A stretch of DNA of 64,000 nt from the NCBI GenBank assembly GCA_036937835.1, contig CM072879.1, forward strand, positions 3,718,001 through 3,782,000, given 5' to 3'. This stretch comes from Pampus argenteus. Its lineage: Eukaryota > Chordata > Actinopteri > Scombriformes > Stromateidae. The notes beneath the pieces were generated by a model. The model did not search any database, was not told the DNA's origin, and saw only the letters and a program-made list of their open reading frames with translations. A program made the translations under genes and the position numbers. Each line of letters starts with the position of its first letter. The stretch's first letter is position 1. Shown here in pieces: positions 9,405 through 22,593 of this stretch.

Positions 9405-12400
9405 TTCATTCATTATAATTAGCGCTCTATAGTCCGGAAAAGATTGTTCAGTGAAAAGATTGTTATTTTTTTTATTATTTTTTTTTAAAGATTCAGATAC
9501 AGCGCTACTATCAAACAATACTCCCACAGCCGATCAGCATCACTTTGCATTACACTAGACCACTCTGCATGTCTGGCTTTTCATTAATGAAAATGCATAT
9601 AACTTTTATTTGTTAACAAATTGCATTATTTCTGTGTATAATGTTGCCTCGTTTGGGTTGTAGTCCCACCACCAGTGCGATAGACGCATCTGTTTCATGG
9701 CAGACGGTTTGTCTTGTCCCCGGAACTATTTCATAGGGCTGTCTAGAATGCTGCCACTGAAAACTACTGAAAAAGCCACAAGTGAGTTTCAGGAATTATA
9801 CTATGCTGTTGTAGCAAATGGGCTACTTGAAACCTGTCAATATGAGAGTTAAGGAATGGCATAATGATATACTCTAATTTCACAGGTAATGGTTACTAAT
9901 TAACTGATGTGCATAGACTAATATCAGTGCAGCAACATTGTGAGTGCCACAACAATCCTGTTTTAATGTGTTACAAGTCACATCCTGTTTGCACATCCTC
10001 AAGTCTTGTTTAATTTACCTAGACAAATTTAGGAGTTTATGGGTTGATTGAATCTAACTGTTGCATTATGTCAACAAAGTGGTGCACAGCTTAGGTGTGT
10101 GTGTGCGTGTGTGTGGGTGGGTGGGTGGCCTCCATGTGCCTGTATGACCTCACTACAACACCTGGGCACATCTTGATGTGGTGGCGGATGGTCTCCTGAG
10201 GGATCTCCCCCCACCAGCTCCTGGACAGTCTGTAGTGCAATGTGGTGATGAAGACAGAGCAAGACATGATGTACCAGATGTGCTCAATTGGATTAAAAAA
10301 TTGATCATTTTGTGTCATCACTCACAGATGTAAACGTTGCTTAACTGTAGTATTGCACTGGGGATCGTTATGAGATAGTGTTTTACTTTACTTTTTTCAC
10401 TTCATATATAGAGCACTAATTTACACTCATTGAGACACTCAAATAACAGTACATATAATGCAAGGTACAGTGTAAATGGCATGATTTCAGACACAGCATA
10501 GGACTCTTCCTGTCTTTGGTGTTGCATTTCTGATATTTTGTGTTTGTGACACCTCCAGGTGAGAGCAACAGCTCAGCAGACGAATCCTCTCAGACAACTC
10601 GGATCTTGTGTTGGATCATGACGGAGCCCAAGAACTTGGAATCCCGCACCAAGCACATCAAGGAAACATGGGCCAAGCGCTGCAACATAGTGCTGTACAT
10701 GAGCTCAGTAGAGACTGACTTCCCCACCGTGCAGCTGAACGTGAGCGAGGGCAGAGAGAACCTTTACTGGAAGACCATCCGAGCCTTTCAGTACATCTAC
10801 CAGCACCACCTGGACGAAGCAGACTGGTTCCTGAAGGCAGACGATGACACGTTTGTGGTCGTAGAGAACCTACGCTACCTTTTGTCCAAATACGATACAG
10901 AGAAACCTTTGTACCTGGGCAGAAGGTTTTCCCCTTTTATCAGACAAGGCTACATGAGTGGAGGAGCAGGTTATGTTCTCAGTAAGGAAGCACTAAGAAG
11001 GTTTATCAAAGGGTTTGACACTGGAGAGTGTGTCCACTTCTCTAACATTGAGGACATGGCTCTGGGTAAATGTATGGAGACGATGAAGGTGGAACCAGTA
11101 GACTCCAGAGACGTGAGAGGGAGACAAACATTCCATCCTTTCCCTCCAGACCATTACCTGATCAAACAGTTACCCAGACCACGACCTTGGTTTCTGACTT
11201 ATGAGTACTACACTCCAGTAGAGGTAAGAACACAATACACAAATTCCTGCTGAGAATTTGGATTTAACCTATACCCAATGAAATTTCATGAAATAATATG
11301 CCATGTAAGGAACAACGATGTTTGTTGAGATTCTGTTAAAACTGGACATTTCTGCACCTGATAACGCGTCCAGCTTTTTTTTGCAGGAGACTTGAATTCG
11401 ACCATCAAATGTCAAATGCTTTATTTTCTTTAGCCATCCTAGCAATGTGACTGCTAATTTTCTACAGACATTCATGTTCCCCAGAATATGAAACATGCTG
11501 ACTTTGCTCTAGCGCCACCATGAGTTTGCATTATATTTGAAGGTTCTTGAAGGTGTGTGCATAAGACTGGCCTGATGACATGATGCCTGTCATGAACATA
11601 AAGGAATTTAATGAACATAAACATTCGTAAAGTGTCATTTTTAATGCACAGGTGACATTCTTTGAGATGTCTTTATGACCACTTGACAATTAATCAAGAC
11701 GGCATAGTCTGTCATCAATGTGCCATAGTTGGTTTTTGACGTCATTATAATTGTTATGCATAGTTTCATTGACCGCAACAGTGGTGCACTTTTGTCATAT
11801 CACACTGACGTTCTAAAAATGTTTTAACTCCTTCAGAAACGTAACATGAAGCCTTTTGGCACCTGTGATGTGGATATTGGAAAATGTTTGTAAATCTGCC
11901 AGATTTAGTCATACAGTTAGACCATACAATTTTAATGTTGTCATATTTAAAAAAAACAAAAACAAAACAACAACAAACATACAAAAGCGCATAAGCACAG
12001 ACAAACAGTAAAATGGTGTCATAACCACTACTCCAGATTATTACATTCGTTGACAAAAACATTAGAGAAGTCAAGAGTTTCTTTCACTGTATTTGCACAG
12101 CAAATGTTTCATAAAAGATATAGATATGTTCTCAAACATTAAAAAAACAGATGGATATTTGCTAGAGTATGATATTGTTCAAATCAGCCTTAAAAATAAA
12201 ACAATAAAAGAAGATGAGTACTCATGTTACATAGTATCTCTTCTGCTCGTGTGCTGCTCCACTGGCTGGGCAAGTGTTGATAATGTGAAGATAACGGCCA
12301 CTCTCGCTAGGTTGGTGCTAGATTAGATGGACTGGAAGGACGACTTATGGACATTTGAAATGTAGTAATATTGAAAAAGGTTAGGAAGCAGTGACGCAGC

Positions 12401-13115
12401 ATAGTTGAGACTTGCTGAGAGTGGTCGTATAGGAGGCTGGCTCCAGGAGTGTTGTTGAAGTGCCGTTGACCTAACACCTGATAACTCGAATAACATGTCT
12501 GCTGTCTGCGTGGCTCATGCAGAACCCGATCGAACGCCTTTGGGATGAATCGGAGCGGAGACTGAGAGCCAGGCCTTCTCTACCAACATCAGTGTGTGAC
12601 CTCACCAATGCACTTTTGGAAGAATGGTAGAAACTTCCTATAAACACACCCAGAAGAGTTGAAACTGTAATAGCTGCAAACGGTGGACCGGCATCATATT
12701 GAACCCTGTGGGTTAGGAATGGAATGGCACTTAAGTTCATATGTGGGTCAAGGCAGGTGGCCAAATACTTTTGGCAATATAGTGTAGTTTTTGTTTTTTT
12801 TTGTTTTTTTAATGCCATTTATTCTTCTTCCTTGTCAAAACCTGCCACCTCCATTATCCACAATGTAACTCGACATAAAGGCCTGTCTTTAATATTAACT
12901 ATTTGAGAACTTACAGTAATGTGCTTTTCTTTCTCTTTCTCTTTCTCCAGGGTCCAAACTGCTGCTCAGATTTAGCCGTGTCCTTTCACTACATACACAA
13001 AGTCCAGATGTATGTTTTGGAGTACCTGACATACCATCTGCGGCCATATGGATACAATTACAGATTTAATCCAGATGAAAAGATGGAATTTAATACTGCA
13101 CCTATGACTACGTAA
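8794..13115 (+). CDS. c1galt1: Core 1 beta-1,3-galactosyltransferase (C1GALT1, T-synthase)
   Basis: Coding exons are 8794-8923, 10559-11223 and 12951-13115, joined in phases 1 and 0 at GT/AG junctions to give 319 residues; human C1GALT1 has 363. The enzyme transfers galactose from UDP-Gal to GalNAc-Ser/Thr in the Golgi, making the core 1 O-glycan. It needs the chaperone Cosmc. Residues 1-10 are cytosolic and about 11-27 ([16 protein letters not shown]) form the signal anchor. [10 protein letters not shown] starts the catalytic domain. Asp138-140 in [10 protein letters not shown] form the metal/UDP-Gal-binding DDD motif. [31 protein letters not shown], and the C-terminal [11 protein letters not shown] and [11 protein letters not shown] blocks are conserved. 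NSS (47-49) and NVS (104-106) are potential N-glycosylation sites. The short C terminus after NYRF resembles the variable tail of the family. Intron 1 contains an AT array and a Tc1-like relic; intron 2 contains a second Tc1-like relic. Whether it is the 1a or 1b fish paralogue cannot be decided here. Confidence 0.93.
9351..9402. repeat. (AT)n microsatellite in c1galt1 intron 1
   Basis: About 26 AT dinucleotides. Confidence 0.95.
10091..10321 (-). pseudogene. Tc1/mariner-like transposase 3' fragment (c1galt1 intron 1)
   Basis: The minus strand reads [14 protein letters not shown], then, with frame changes, [24 protein letters not shown] and IQAHGGH. These are the C-terminal landmarks of Tc1-like DDE transposases (NPIEH.WD ... 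QETI ... GGHT). A GT/GTGG run (about 10096-10127) has expanded where the 3' end would be. It is frameshifted and truncated. Confidence 0.8.
11280..11600 (+). repeat. Dispersed fish repeat (CCCCAGA-ATGAA family)
   Basis: Within c1galt1 intron 2, 11466-11535 reads ACAGACATTCATGTTCCCCA, then GAATATGAAACATGCTGACTTTG and CTAGCGCCACCATGAG. These are the same ordered blocks as at 7320-7410. Confidence 0.55.
12480..12784 (+). mobile_element. Tc1-like element, 3' end with transposase remnant (c1galt1 intron 2)
   Basis: From 12520 an open stretch reads [20 protein letters not shown] and then [16 protein letters not shown], followed by a stop. It is the C-terminal part of a Tc1-like transposase. It ends in CCAAATACTTTTGGCAATAT + AGTG, followed by TA (12785-12786), the expected terminal inverted repeat and target dinucleotide. 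The 5' end is missing. It is a different subfamily from the relic at 10091-10321. Confidence 0.8.
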
Positions 13116-14580
13116 AACGTTGGTCTGTGTTGCAACCTCTGCACTGATTGGAGGAGAGGTCGAGGGTATCTGTAGGTTTCAACGCCAAGTATAATTTATT
13201 TTCAACACTGATTTTCAACTGTGAAAACTGTGCACTGTTTGTGTGTGTGTGTGTGTGCGTAAAAAATAATTTTAAGATGGCCATCAATCTGTCTGTCTTA
13301 TTTTTGTGATTCATGAAGGTGCTACAAATATAGGAATTTTGTGTTAATTATCAAAAAAAAAAGTGTGTAGGAACATTGTATCTGTCTACATTGTATCATA
13401 GAATCATATGTTGGTCTAAAAGTAAGAATCAAGTATATTATTATGGAAACTCCTGTTAGGTTGCTGCTCCGCTCTGGACTTCAAAATAAGAGACGGTAGT
13501 GAAAAGTCTAGTTGTTGTCATTTAATCTCTTGTTCCCACTCTGAAACAGAAGGTGGCAGCAATGCACCTACAATGTATGTCTTCTCCTCAGTTGGTGGTT
13601 TATACCGATACTGAATATCACTGTCATGTTGTTAACAGGCATAGCTTTACTGCTCACAGGGTTTAATCTAGAACAATAGATACATTTAGTATAAAAATAA
13701 ATCTTAAATAATTTTGCCTTGAAGGTTTCAAAAGAAATGGCAATCACCCTCTACTGTTAGATGGTTCTCCCCGCATACAAAATAACAGATTAAATTGATC
13801 ATATGTACTTCCACTTTGTATCACTTTGAAAATAAATGTATTATTTGGATTCACTAAATATGAATGTGCTTAGTCTATTTTGATATTTTATATTCCTAAT
13901 TCTTAAGCAAAAGGACACCTTTTTCAGAGCTGATTGTCTACATCAAATAATATATTTCTTCAATGTTTGAATGTAAAAACAAAATGCTGTATATCCACTG
14001 GAAACTTATTTAATTTTTCTATTGTAAACACGAGGTGCTGTAAATGTGTTTGTATGCTATTTATAAAATAAAAATAAAAGCAAAGATTCAGGTGCAAGAT
14101 GGGCAAATCAACAAAAATGACGGTGACAGTACAAAACAATCCCCAAATGTTCCCACATGAGGTTCGCATTCAGTCAGAAGAAAACACGATGAGTTGTTCA
14201 GACAGCAGAGATGGACAAAATCTAGAAACATAAATGAAAACCTTTATTGGCTGGTTTTATTTGGTGCTAATGTTGAAGTGAAAGTGTATTTGAATGCAGA
14301 AAATACATTTTAAAAATACATTTCATGATAAAAATAAAAAAATCTCAAACAGTCAATATACAGGTTCAATTATGCATTTTGACTTTTCACATTTGTGTAA
14401 GTTAATGTCGGTGCTGGAAGAATGCGAGGCAGGAACCGTCATCACCTGTCTAGTTTTCTAAAATACACACATACCACTGGTAAGCAGGACTACAATAGAA
14501 ATGACTGTGAGTCCATCATGGAAAATATATAGTTAATTAACTAGTTTAGCAGAGAGAAAATGTTTTTATTGTTTCCCTAC
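13116..14580. other. c1galt1 3' UTR and intergenic spacer
   Basis: A consensus AATAAA at 13831-13836 is a plausible polyadenylation signal for c1galt1, giving a UTR of about 0.7 kb. A GT run lies at 13240-13258. Beyond about 13860 the sequence is AT-rich with nothing recognised. Confidence 0.55.
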
Positions 14581-14655
14581 TGTCCTGTAGGTGGCGACGA
14601 TGCGCTTTATAAGCTGCTTTGCCAACCGCCAGTAAAACCAAAGAAGAAGAAGATC
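14581..14655 (+). repeat. Transposon-derived tail in the sdhaf3 upstream region
   Basis: The block GTAGGTGGCGACGATGCGCT, then TTTGCCAACCGCCAGTAAAA, then CCAAAGAAGAAGAAG matches the layout of a very common fish repeat end (gene-poor, ending in AAGAAG). It stops about 145 bp before the sdhaf3 start codon. Confidence 0.55.
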
Positions 14656-14663
14656 AGGTTCAT

Positions 14664-14669
14664 TTCCGG
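14664..14669. promoter_or_regulatory. ETS-type site (TTCCGG) upstream of sdhaf3
   Basis: CATTTCCGGGAT fits the ETS/GABP core often found in promoters of nuclear genes for mitochondrial proteins. It is 129 bp before the ATG. No TATA box is seen, which fits a housekeeping promoter. Confidence 0.4.
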
Positions 14670-14797
14670 GATAAACAAGGGCATGTGTTGAGTAACTATC
14701 CTTGTGAATGTTAGTTTGTGTCGATAGCTCCAGCTGCCGTCATGTGTGTCTTTCAATGACAGGACAGTGTTACTTAAAGTGCTCGCTTCTTGGCTGA

Positions 14798-17700
14798 ATG
14801 GCGGCTCCGTCCCACGTCTCCAGAGTCCGCTCGCTGTACAAGAGGATTCTGGTCCTGCACCGGTTTCTGCCGGTAGATTTAAGAGCCCTCGGTGACCAGT
14901 ATGTGAAAGACGAGTTCAGAAGACACAAAGGTGCAGCACCCGAAGAGGTGGAGAGCTTCATGACAGAGTGGGAGGTAAATCATTTCCCGAACAACCATCA
15001 CAACCAAACTCCGTTCAAATATCTCCCGTTTAGCAACGCACTGATTCACTAAACGCCACTTCCGCCAGTGTAAAGTCATTCTACTCATTCTACAAATGTG
15101 GTGAGCGGCAGAAACTGAAGACTTGCTGAGTGGATTTTAATATCCCGAATTAACCACAAGACTCTTATTGATTCCTTATATGTATTAAAACATGAGTACG
15201 AGTTTTCTACTGTTGTCAGATTAGTGATGATGCTTTAAATCTGAGGATTTAATAAGGGAGTTCGACATTACGTTTCCTCAGTTAGTGTCTTTAGAAACAC
15301 TCCCTCATATTTTATATTCATTGAGTTAGCTGTTCGGCGACATATTTAGTTCTCTTTAAATTCAGGGTTAACTAAACTTAAATACAATAAATAATGTTTC
15401 ATGAGGCTGTCTCTAATGTAGTCCTAGACTGCATAGATCTCTCCATGAGAATTATTAGAAAATGAAAATGAACTTCTACCATAATATTTCTCTAAATGAT
15501 AGAAGCTTTATTAAACGGAGGGCATCGTTTACGTGCAATAACTGCGATTCATGTTTATGTCATTTTAAACAAAACTTTTTATGGTGTTTAGGTGAAGTTG
15601 TCTTGAATACAGGCTTCACTGTGCATTAACACACAGCCTTGTTAGTGTGTTGTTAGGTAGATCACCACATGATGGCAGAGCAGCTTCAGCAGTAGAGGGC
15701 TGTGTGGAGGTGCATGTATGCTGGCATCAGAGACAAGGTCACTGTGAACATGTTGCAACAGGGAAAGTTGGAACGGTGTTTTCATCCAACCAAGCCTCAC
15801 CTGTCCAGGTATGTACGTCTCTGCACCGGGCAGGTGGCTGTTAAAGAGCCGTTAATGTCAGAGTCTCCTGCTTGAATGCAGCTTTTTATACTTATAGGAT
15901 ACATGTATGAACTATTTCAGTTATTGGCCTTAGTTAAATAAATATATATTTTTTAATGCAGCCAATAATATGTTTTCAAAAGTATAACAGCAGCCAGTCT
16001 TGGATCACTCTGTGCATTCTGTCACAGTGTCAGATGAAAGGCGTGTGCTGCGGTCTGTGTGATTTCATATGGAATACACAGAGGTAGATATTGTCATTGT
16101 GAACCTGAGATAATTTATATTTACATGCAAGTAAACTTTATTTATATATTCAGAAATGATGAGCATTATATGGTTGTTGGTTATAGTGTTACATTATGAA
16201 TGCATTAGAGTGAAGATATCTGCTGTTCTGCAAGCCGTCTCTGTACTGCTAGCAAACATGGCCGGTAAATATGTGTCCAGACTCAGTGTGACGATGGGCT
16301 GTAGTATAGTGCCTTAACTAACCTACCTAGCAGATGTTCAGAGGAGTCAGGATCCTACAACACAACAAGCGGAGGAGCTGCTCTGTTTAAGCTGGAGTTA
16401 CTGACTTTGAGGGGGGAAAAATAGCTCCCATCCACAGAATTACTTTACACTCTACATTTTCTACAGTTAGTTTTCAGTTCCAGAAAGAGGACATGAAGGT
16501 TGTTGGTGTGAGAAAAGAGGATGCAGAAGTTAGGGTTAGATGGAGGCAACTGATTGGCTGTGGCGACCCCTGAAGGGGAAAAAAAAAGAAGTTTTCAATT
16601 CCAGATTTATTTATTTAGGTATTTGTTATTGTTGTTTTATCTTAGATGTTCAGTTCAACAGTTTCTAATAAAGCTGTTAATTTCAAACAGTGTTGAATTT
16701 ATCTATCGCTATTATAGACCTTTTTAAAAAATCCACTATTGGTTTTATTTATGTAGTGCAAAAGTATGTCTTATGACACTTTTCATATAGAGCAGATCTC
16801 GACTGTTCTCTTTAATTTACACACTCAACAGTTCGAGGGCAAACTGACGTCTAGCAGAAGCGAGCTCTAGGTGGGCGCCATCTGCCTCCAGCGGTTGAGT
16901 TGAGAGAAAATAAGAAATATGTAAGCGATGAATTGTCGAGTCGTCACAGCAGTCCAGATCCACGGCAGGGTGGGTGGAGGAGGGCGGTCAGCACACAGCA
17001 TATATGCAATTTTTGGCTGTTACTGCTGTACTGTTAAATACTGTTCATATTTTCACATTAAGATACACAGTAATGGGATATTGTTAATTCCAGGCCTAAA
17101 GTAAAGTTCCTAAAAGTGGGAACATAATCACTGTAAATTGATGGAAATTAGTATATTTGCAACTCGTCCTCCAACTCCCAGTGTAATCTTAACCATGTGA
17201 ACCTGCCAGGTCTTTTTTTTTTTATGTCACTATGGGAGACGGCCAATGTTTTCGAGCACAATTACGGACTGCTGGGGGATGGTAAATCGCCCATCTGCAG
17301 GTAATTTGTCTAATGAAGTAGATGGTGATTGCAGCTGGAATCATGAGACGTCTCTTTGTCATCGCAGTAGCTGTAAAGTCACCGGGGAGGAGGAAATCAC
17401 TTCCAATATGCATCGCTGTATCAGTATGCATTGTTTTGGAACCAACGGTCCATTTGAATTGGTCCCAGTCGGGGACGAGAGGCTTTTGTCATATTTACAC
17501 ACTGCCTTGGATGTCTTTCAAATGAAAACATTTCTCAGGAAACCAAAAACCACTGGGAGGCATTTTGGATGGGATTAGAAATGTAGAGAAAAACTAACAA
17601 TGCCGTTTTCTGTCGAGTCCAAACCAATACAACAAAAAGCACTTTATGAATAGAGACGTGAACTTCACTGCTGACTCAATATGGACAAACAGCTTTGGCT

Positions 17701-20637
17701 GTTTTGTTTTTTTTTAAATTTCCACCTTTTTGTTTGTTTGTGATGGAGGTCGAGAACATTTCAGGTGACTTAAACCTTTTTCTGAATTAGCTTCCAGAAT
17801 ACACACAGATCTACCAGGACCGATGTTTCTACATTCCACTGCTTTGCTTTTCATTTTTTCAAGCAAGAATATCATATTTTCTCATTGCATCTTCTCAAAT
17901 TGATTTGACTGCTTAAATTGATTTGCTGCTCTTACTCTGTTTTCATGTCATTGTAAACTGAATATCTTGAGGTTTTGCGACGGTCGGTCGGGCGAAACAA
18001 GATATCAAGAATCACTGCTGATCTATAAAACAGAATTATCTTTCAATTGTTTATACATGTATGCATTCTATAGTAAAGACTAGGTACCAAATAGAGAGTG
18101 ACTTGCAGCTGGTCCATTTACTTCATTGTGACTTGCACCTTCCACTTTCTGGTCCTCCTGTTGCACTGGCATTGGCACCAAGCGCTGTATCCGACAGCTG
18201 TTGAGAACAAATCTGATTCTAAAATGAGTGTAGTGGAGCCTGAACAACACTTAACTCTCCCTCCTGGATGTCATTCATTCTTTCAAGAGGAGGTGAATTT
18301 CCGCTCCTTCTCAGCTTCCTCAGAAAAAATACGGACGAGTGGGAGCAGACAAGGAGCGAGATGCAGAATGAGATTACAAGCACTGAGTGTTAGGTGTGTA
18401 ATCCAGTTATTTTAGAGGCACCCATGGGAGTTCTCTGCTTCTAATAAATTGCCTCTGTTGAGATAAACAAGCTCTCCTCAAACAGACGAAGAGAGGTTTT
18501 TGTAAGGAGCAAAGTAAAGGTGAGAGATTGTATTCATTCATTCATTCATTCATTTTGGCAAGGTTTTCTTCTAAAGGGTTTAAGTGAAACCCTAACCCTA
18601 TAGAGACCCCTTGACTCACCAATGGGCCTCGCACATCTGTTGATTTACAAGTTTAATCTGCGATGATCTAGATCACTCCATATTTCCTTTTCTAAACATA
18701 TGGAATAAACAACATCACGTTCTGTTGAAAGGGCCTCGGTTCCAAGACTAGATGTCAGTGGGAGTTTTCTTACTCGTGGAACGGAACCCAGACGTTCCGG
18801 TTTCATCTCGTCTCTCGAATCATCATGATCCAAAATGCACAACGAGAAGTTTTAGGAAACATTTAGCATAATGAGGTAAAAACAAGGTCAATAAGAAGAC
18901 CACAAACGGTGAAGTGTGGGTTTATATGACCTGTGTGGCTACTCGCCCAAGGTCACATTTGATTGGATGAACTTTTGTAAGCACCCGTCACTCAGGATGA
19001 GTCATCAGATATTTGAAACTGCTTTACAGGAAGAGAGAAGACGTGGGTTTTGTAAAAATACAGATTTTTGACATAAGGGATAAATGAATAAGTAACACCA
19101 GGACACAGGATTAAGATTCGGGAAATGTGTCTTTCATTTAATGGGGCCTTTAAATGTACATATGGTTTAGACCAAAGAAAAGAACGTGAGTGAACACACT
19201 ATTACTCAGCTTTACACCTTATTCCAATCAGCCCTTGAATAGAAATAGAAATGTTAGCGTTTTCCTTTAAGCTGGGTATTTTTCCTTGGCAAATGTTCAA
19301 GATAATTACATTATGTGTAGGAAAAAGCCTCTCAGATAAATGGCTTTTTATTGCGTACAGTGAGACGGTTCCAACCTGAGAATGCTTTCAGAATAGGCAA
19401 ACACCAGACATTGACTGCATGCTTTTTGTTCTCCTGACGGATGGCTTTTCAGAAGTGAAACGCACAGCGGTGGCCGCGGACCGGCTCAGGATGATTCACC
19501 GACAGCTTTGACTCACCGCACATGGGTCGAGATTAACTTGGCAGTTCATGTTGGAGGAAGAACAGATTTTTTTGTGTGACAGATTTGCCCCCAGTGATAT
19601 CCACTCTTGCAAAAAAATTGAAGAATACAACCTTTAAAACCCAGAGCCTGAAAAAATACACCACCTGATTTAATTTCAGTGAGACGTAGAAGAAGACAAA
19701 AAGCCTGAGAGTATTCCAGCAACAGAGTTCAATCTGGCTCAGCGTTCCCTTCAGCACGACACCATTCAGCAGGTTTGGCCGAGCAAATATGACTAGCAAA
19801 CCACTCTTTGTTAGTGTTTATAGGCTGTAGTCACACTCTAGCATGAGGCGTGCATGTGTGTTAAAGAAAATAATAATAATTAATTTTTAATAGAACTTTT
19901 CAAAACACAAAGTCAACAAAGTGCTTCACTGCATCAAGAGAAGTATAGTAAGATTATTACAATAGGTAAATGACCACGGATATGAAATCAGTAGATTAAT
20001 AAAATAAAGATCAAGCAATTAAAATAGGGAAGGGAAGGAAATGTATTAAAATAAATGAGTTTTTTTTTTCATATTATTTAAAACTGAATATTTGGGGGTT
20101 TTGGACTGGAAAACAAGCTTTTTGAAAACTTAAACATGAGGAGATCGAAAATCGACATTTTCTGAACAATTTATCAAGAAAATAACTGATAATAATGAAA
20201 AATAATTATTAGCTGCAGCCCTGATCTTACAACAGGAAGTTAGTAGAACTAGTGCATTGTTGACATGTGTTTAATAATTGTATTATATCAGTAAACTCTT
20301 GCTAACATTCCCCATAGTGATATGTCTGAAGGCATATGTTCTACACTGTGTGATGTGTTTAATAGATCAGAAAATGCAGATGGTTGAAGAAGGTGCTAAA
20401 TGCTGCTGCTGTCCCCACCCCTTCCCTCACCCCTCCCTGCAGAACTACAAGGACAACCTGCAGACTCAGGTACTGGAGTCAGCGGGGGACCAATACAGCT
20501 CAGTGAAGTTCGGGACCAACCTGTCAGATGCGAAACTCGGCCACTTCCAGGACGAGCAGGTCGCCCAACTGTACGAGCTCATGCTGGAATCCACCAAACC
20601 TAACAGACAGTTTAACATCCAGGATGACACCAAGTGA
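14798..20637 (+). CDS. sdhaf3: Succinate dehydrogenase assembly factor 3 (ACN9)
   Basis: Two coding exons, 14798-14974 (59 codons, donor GGGAG|GTAAAT) and 20443-20637 (acceptor CTGCAG|AACTAC, stop TGA), give 123 residues; human SDHAF3 has 125. It is a small mitochondrial matrix LYR-superfamily protein that helps mature the iron-sulfur subunit SDHB of complex II. The family signature is clear: [20 protein letters not shown] with the L-Y-K/R motif at about 13-16, [14 protein letters not shown] (31-44), FMTEWE at the exon junction, then [20 protein letters not shown] and F near the C terminus. The start is the first in-frame ATG and matches the family's N terminus. The 5.5-kb intron is phase 0 and holds a retroelement tail (16490-16595) and an L2-like tail (19866-20060). 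AATAAA at 20839-20844 is a likely polyadenylation signal. It lies about 1.7 kb downstream of c1galt1 on the same strand. Confidence 0.95.
16490..16595 (+). mobile_element. Retroelement 3' tail in the sdhaf3 intron
   Basis: TTAGGGTTAGATGGAGGCAA, then CTGATTGGCTGTGGCGACCC, CTGAAGGGG and a purine tail AAAAAAAAAGAAG reproduce a familiar fish retroelement end (TGGCGACCCCTAA...AGAAG). It is truncated on the left; no ORF remains. Confidence 0.55.
19866..20060 (-). mobile_element. Degenerate L2-like LINE tail in the sdhaf3 intron
   Basis: AATAATAATTAATTTTTAAT, then AGAACTTTTCAAAACACAAAG and AAAGTGCTTCACTGCATCAAG look like the reverse complement of the tail 'GCGCTTTATAAATAAA' region of fish L2-type elements. 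It is heavily degraded. Confidence 0.4.
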
Positions 20638-20844
20638 GCCAGTAGGACATAAAACAGAAATATGCTCGGACAAACGGAACATTTCATTTAATTGCAATTC
20701 AGACCGCTAATATATTATCTCTGAGTGCCTCTGACGAAGAGTGGTACTTAGTAGAGGCTTTTACAAATATGTGATTATATTAAAGTGCTGTGTAATATCT
20801 CTGTGTTCCTGTGCTTGTCTCTTCTACTGTATGTGACAATAAAA

Positions 20845-22084
20845 AGAGGTTCCTCATGCTTTTCTGCAGCCGCAAGGTGCATTAAGGTGGCACTAATTGG
20901 TTTCCTTTGTCAGCCTTTTTTTTTTTTTTTTTCGAATGAATACAATTTTGAGATCATGGTCGTGAACTGAGATGTGTCTTTTCGGCAAATGTGCCAAGAG
21001 CTCGTATCAGTAATGCTTCTTTCAGCTTGGATGGTGATGTTGCCATTGTTCGGGTGAAACCTCCATTATCCATGCGGAAGTACAAAACAGATGTGGGCGT
21101 TAGAGCTAAAGTCAAATCATAATTGTTGATGCACCAATTGCCTCCCACAGAGCTCCGACATCACTTGTTATTTCTCCGGAAATAAATAGTAATGAGTCAT
21201 TCGTCGTGCATTCTTTCAAAAGAAAAGGCGCTTTGAACCCATACCTCCTACTGACTCTTCACATTCTGTTCTGATAGACATTTTTGTCCTCTGACATTTC
21301 TGGAGAATACGTTTTTTGTCTCCAATTCTTTACAAGACCTAACAGCTGGTATTGGTCTTTTACGGAAATCTAAATTTAGTCTTCTTTTTGTCCTCTTCTA
21401 TAATCTTACAGCTGTAGAGATGGGACGCCTCACTGTCGCAGCCTTATTGTTTTAATTTAATCCAACATGTTCATGACAAGTTTAATAATTGTCATGTTCT
21501 CCCCTTTCAAACATGCGCCTAGCGGACCTAGTAATGTTTCCGTAACACTTTCAATATGACGCGAGTCTGACTTGAATAGAAGTTGACTGGGAGCCCTGCG
21601 CTGCTGTTCTGTATGGGGATACAGCAGTATGGAGTACAGGGCCAAGCCTCAACCCGAGGGAGGCGGTTTTACAGGCTCTGGCAGCACATGAACATTGAGA
21701 TAATGCCAGGAAGGTCCACCGCCTGATGTAGATTTCACCATTGTGGAGGCAGTTTCTGTATTAACACCAGACAGAACACCAACTCAGTAGCAAAAATCTG
21801 TAATTTGTTGAGCTTTGATCAAAGGACTCGTATGCGTACAGAGATCAGAGGTCTCTACAGCAAGAGAGTGGAAACAAAGTCTGTTTCACAGTTATAAGCC
21901 CCACAGTTCCTATCCTATCTGTCCTGAGGCTACACAGCCACCGCTACACACTGCAGCTGTGCTACCTGACAACAACATCATGTCCTTCACAACTTTAGCT
22001 GGCAGATCAGGCAGTAATTACCCACTGTGCAGACAACACACGAGAATACTGGTTTCTTTACACTTTCCTAACACCAACGTGCAT
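20845..22084. other. Intergenic, no gene seen
   Basis: Downstream of sdhaf3. A T-run at 20919-20934 is present. No exons or known repeats recognised. Confidence 0.5.
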
Positions 22085-22593
22085 ATTTTATTATAACAGT
22101 CATCCGCTGTCCGTTCAACGCCCAAACTTTGTGACCATACAGACTGTACGGTTTGCAAACGCGACTAAGCATAACACAGCCTACATAAGATGTCATGAGA
22201 GGAAAGTGGTTGTAGAAACTGGGAGATTCAGAAACAAGAAGAAGCTTGTGTGGATTCAGGCTCAGTCTCAGCTGCTCCTGTCTCTTCATGTAATCCAGAC
22301 TGACTCGGTGATGTTGAGATCAGGCTCTCTGGGGGACAAACCATCTGTTACAGGACTCCTTAGCTCTCGATGACTCTGGCTGGATGTTTGAGGTCATTGC
22401 TGCATGCTGCAGAATAAATATGGGGCTGATCAGGTGCCTTACTGATGGTATTGTATTCTGGATGAGAATCTAAACATCTAAAACCTTTGCATAGTTGAGT
22501 TGTAAGCAGCTGGACTTTTTCTTGGAGTTTGAAGAAGTTCAGTTCAGTCATGTGTGAATAAAGCCATCTCAAACATTGAGGTCTGAATAACAA
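22085..22593 (-). pseudogene. Tc1-like transposase pseudogene
   Basis: On the minus strand the catalytic-core region reads SKAPDQPHIYSAACSNDLKH and then PARVIES, corresponding to the D-N-D-P-K-H block around the second catalytic Asp. After a stop and frame change it continues with DYMKRQ-like KRQEQLRLSLNPHKLLL, followed by decayed 3' sequence. It has several stops and frameshifts and no recognisable terminal repeats. Confidence 0.75.
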
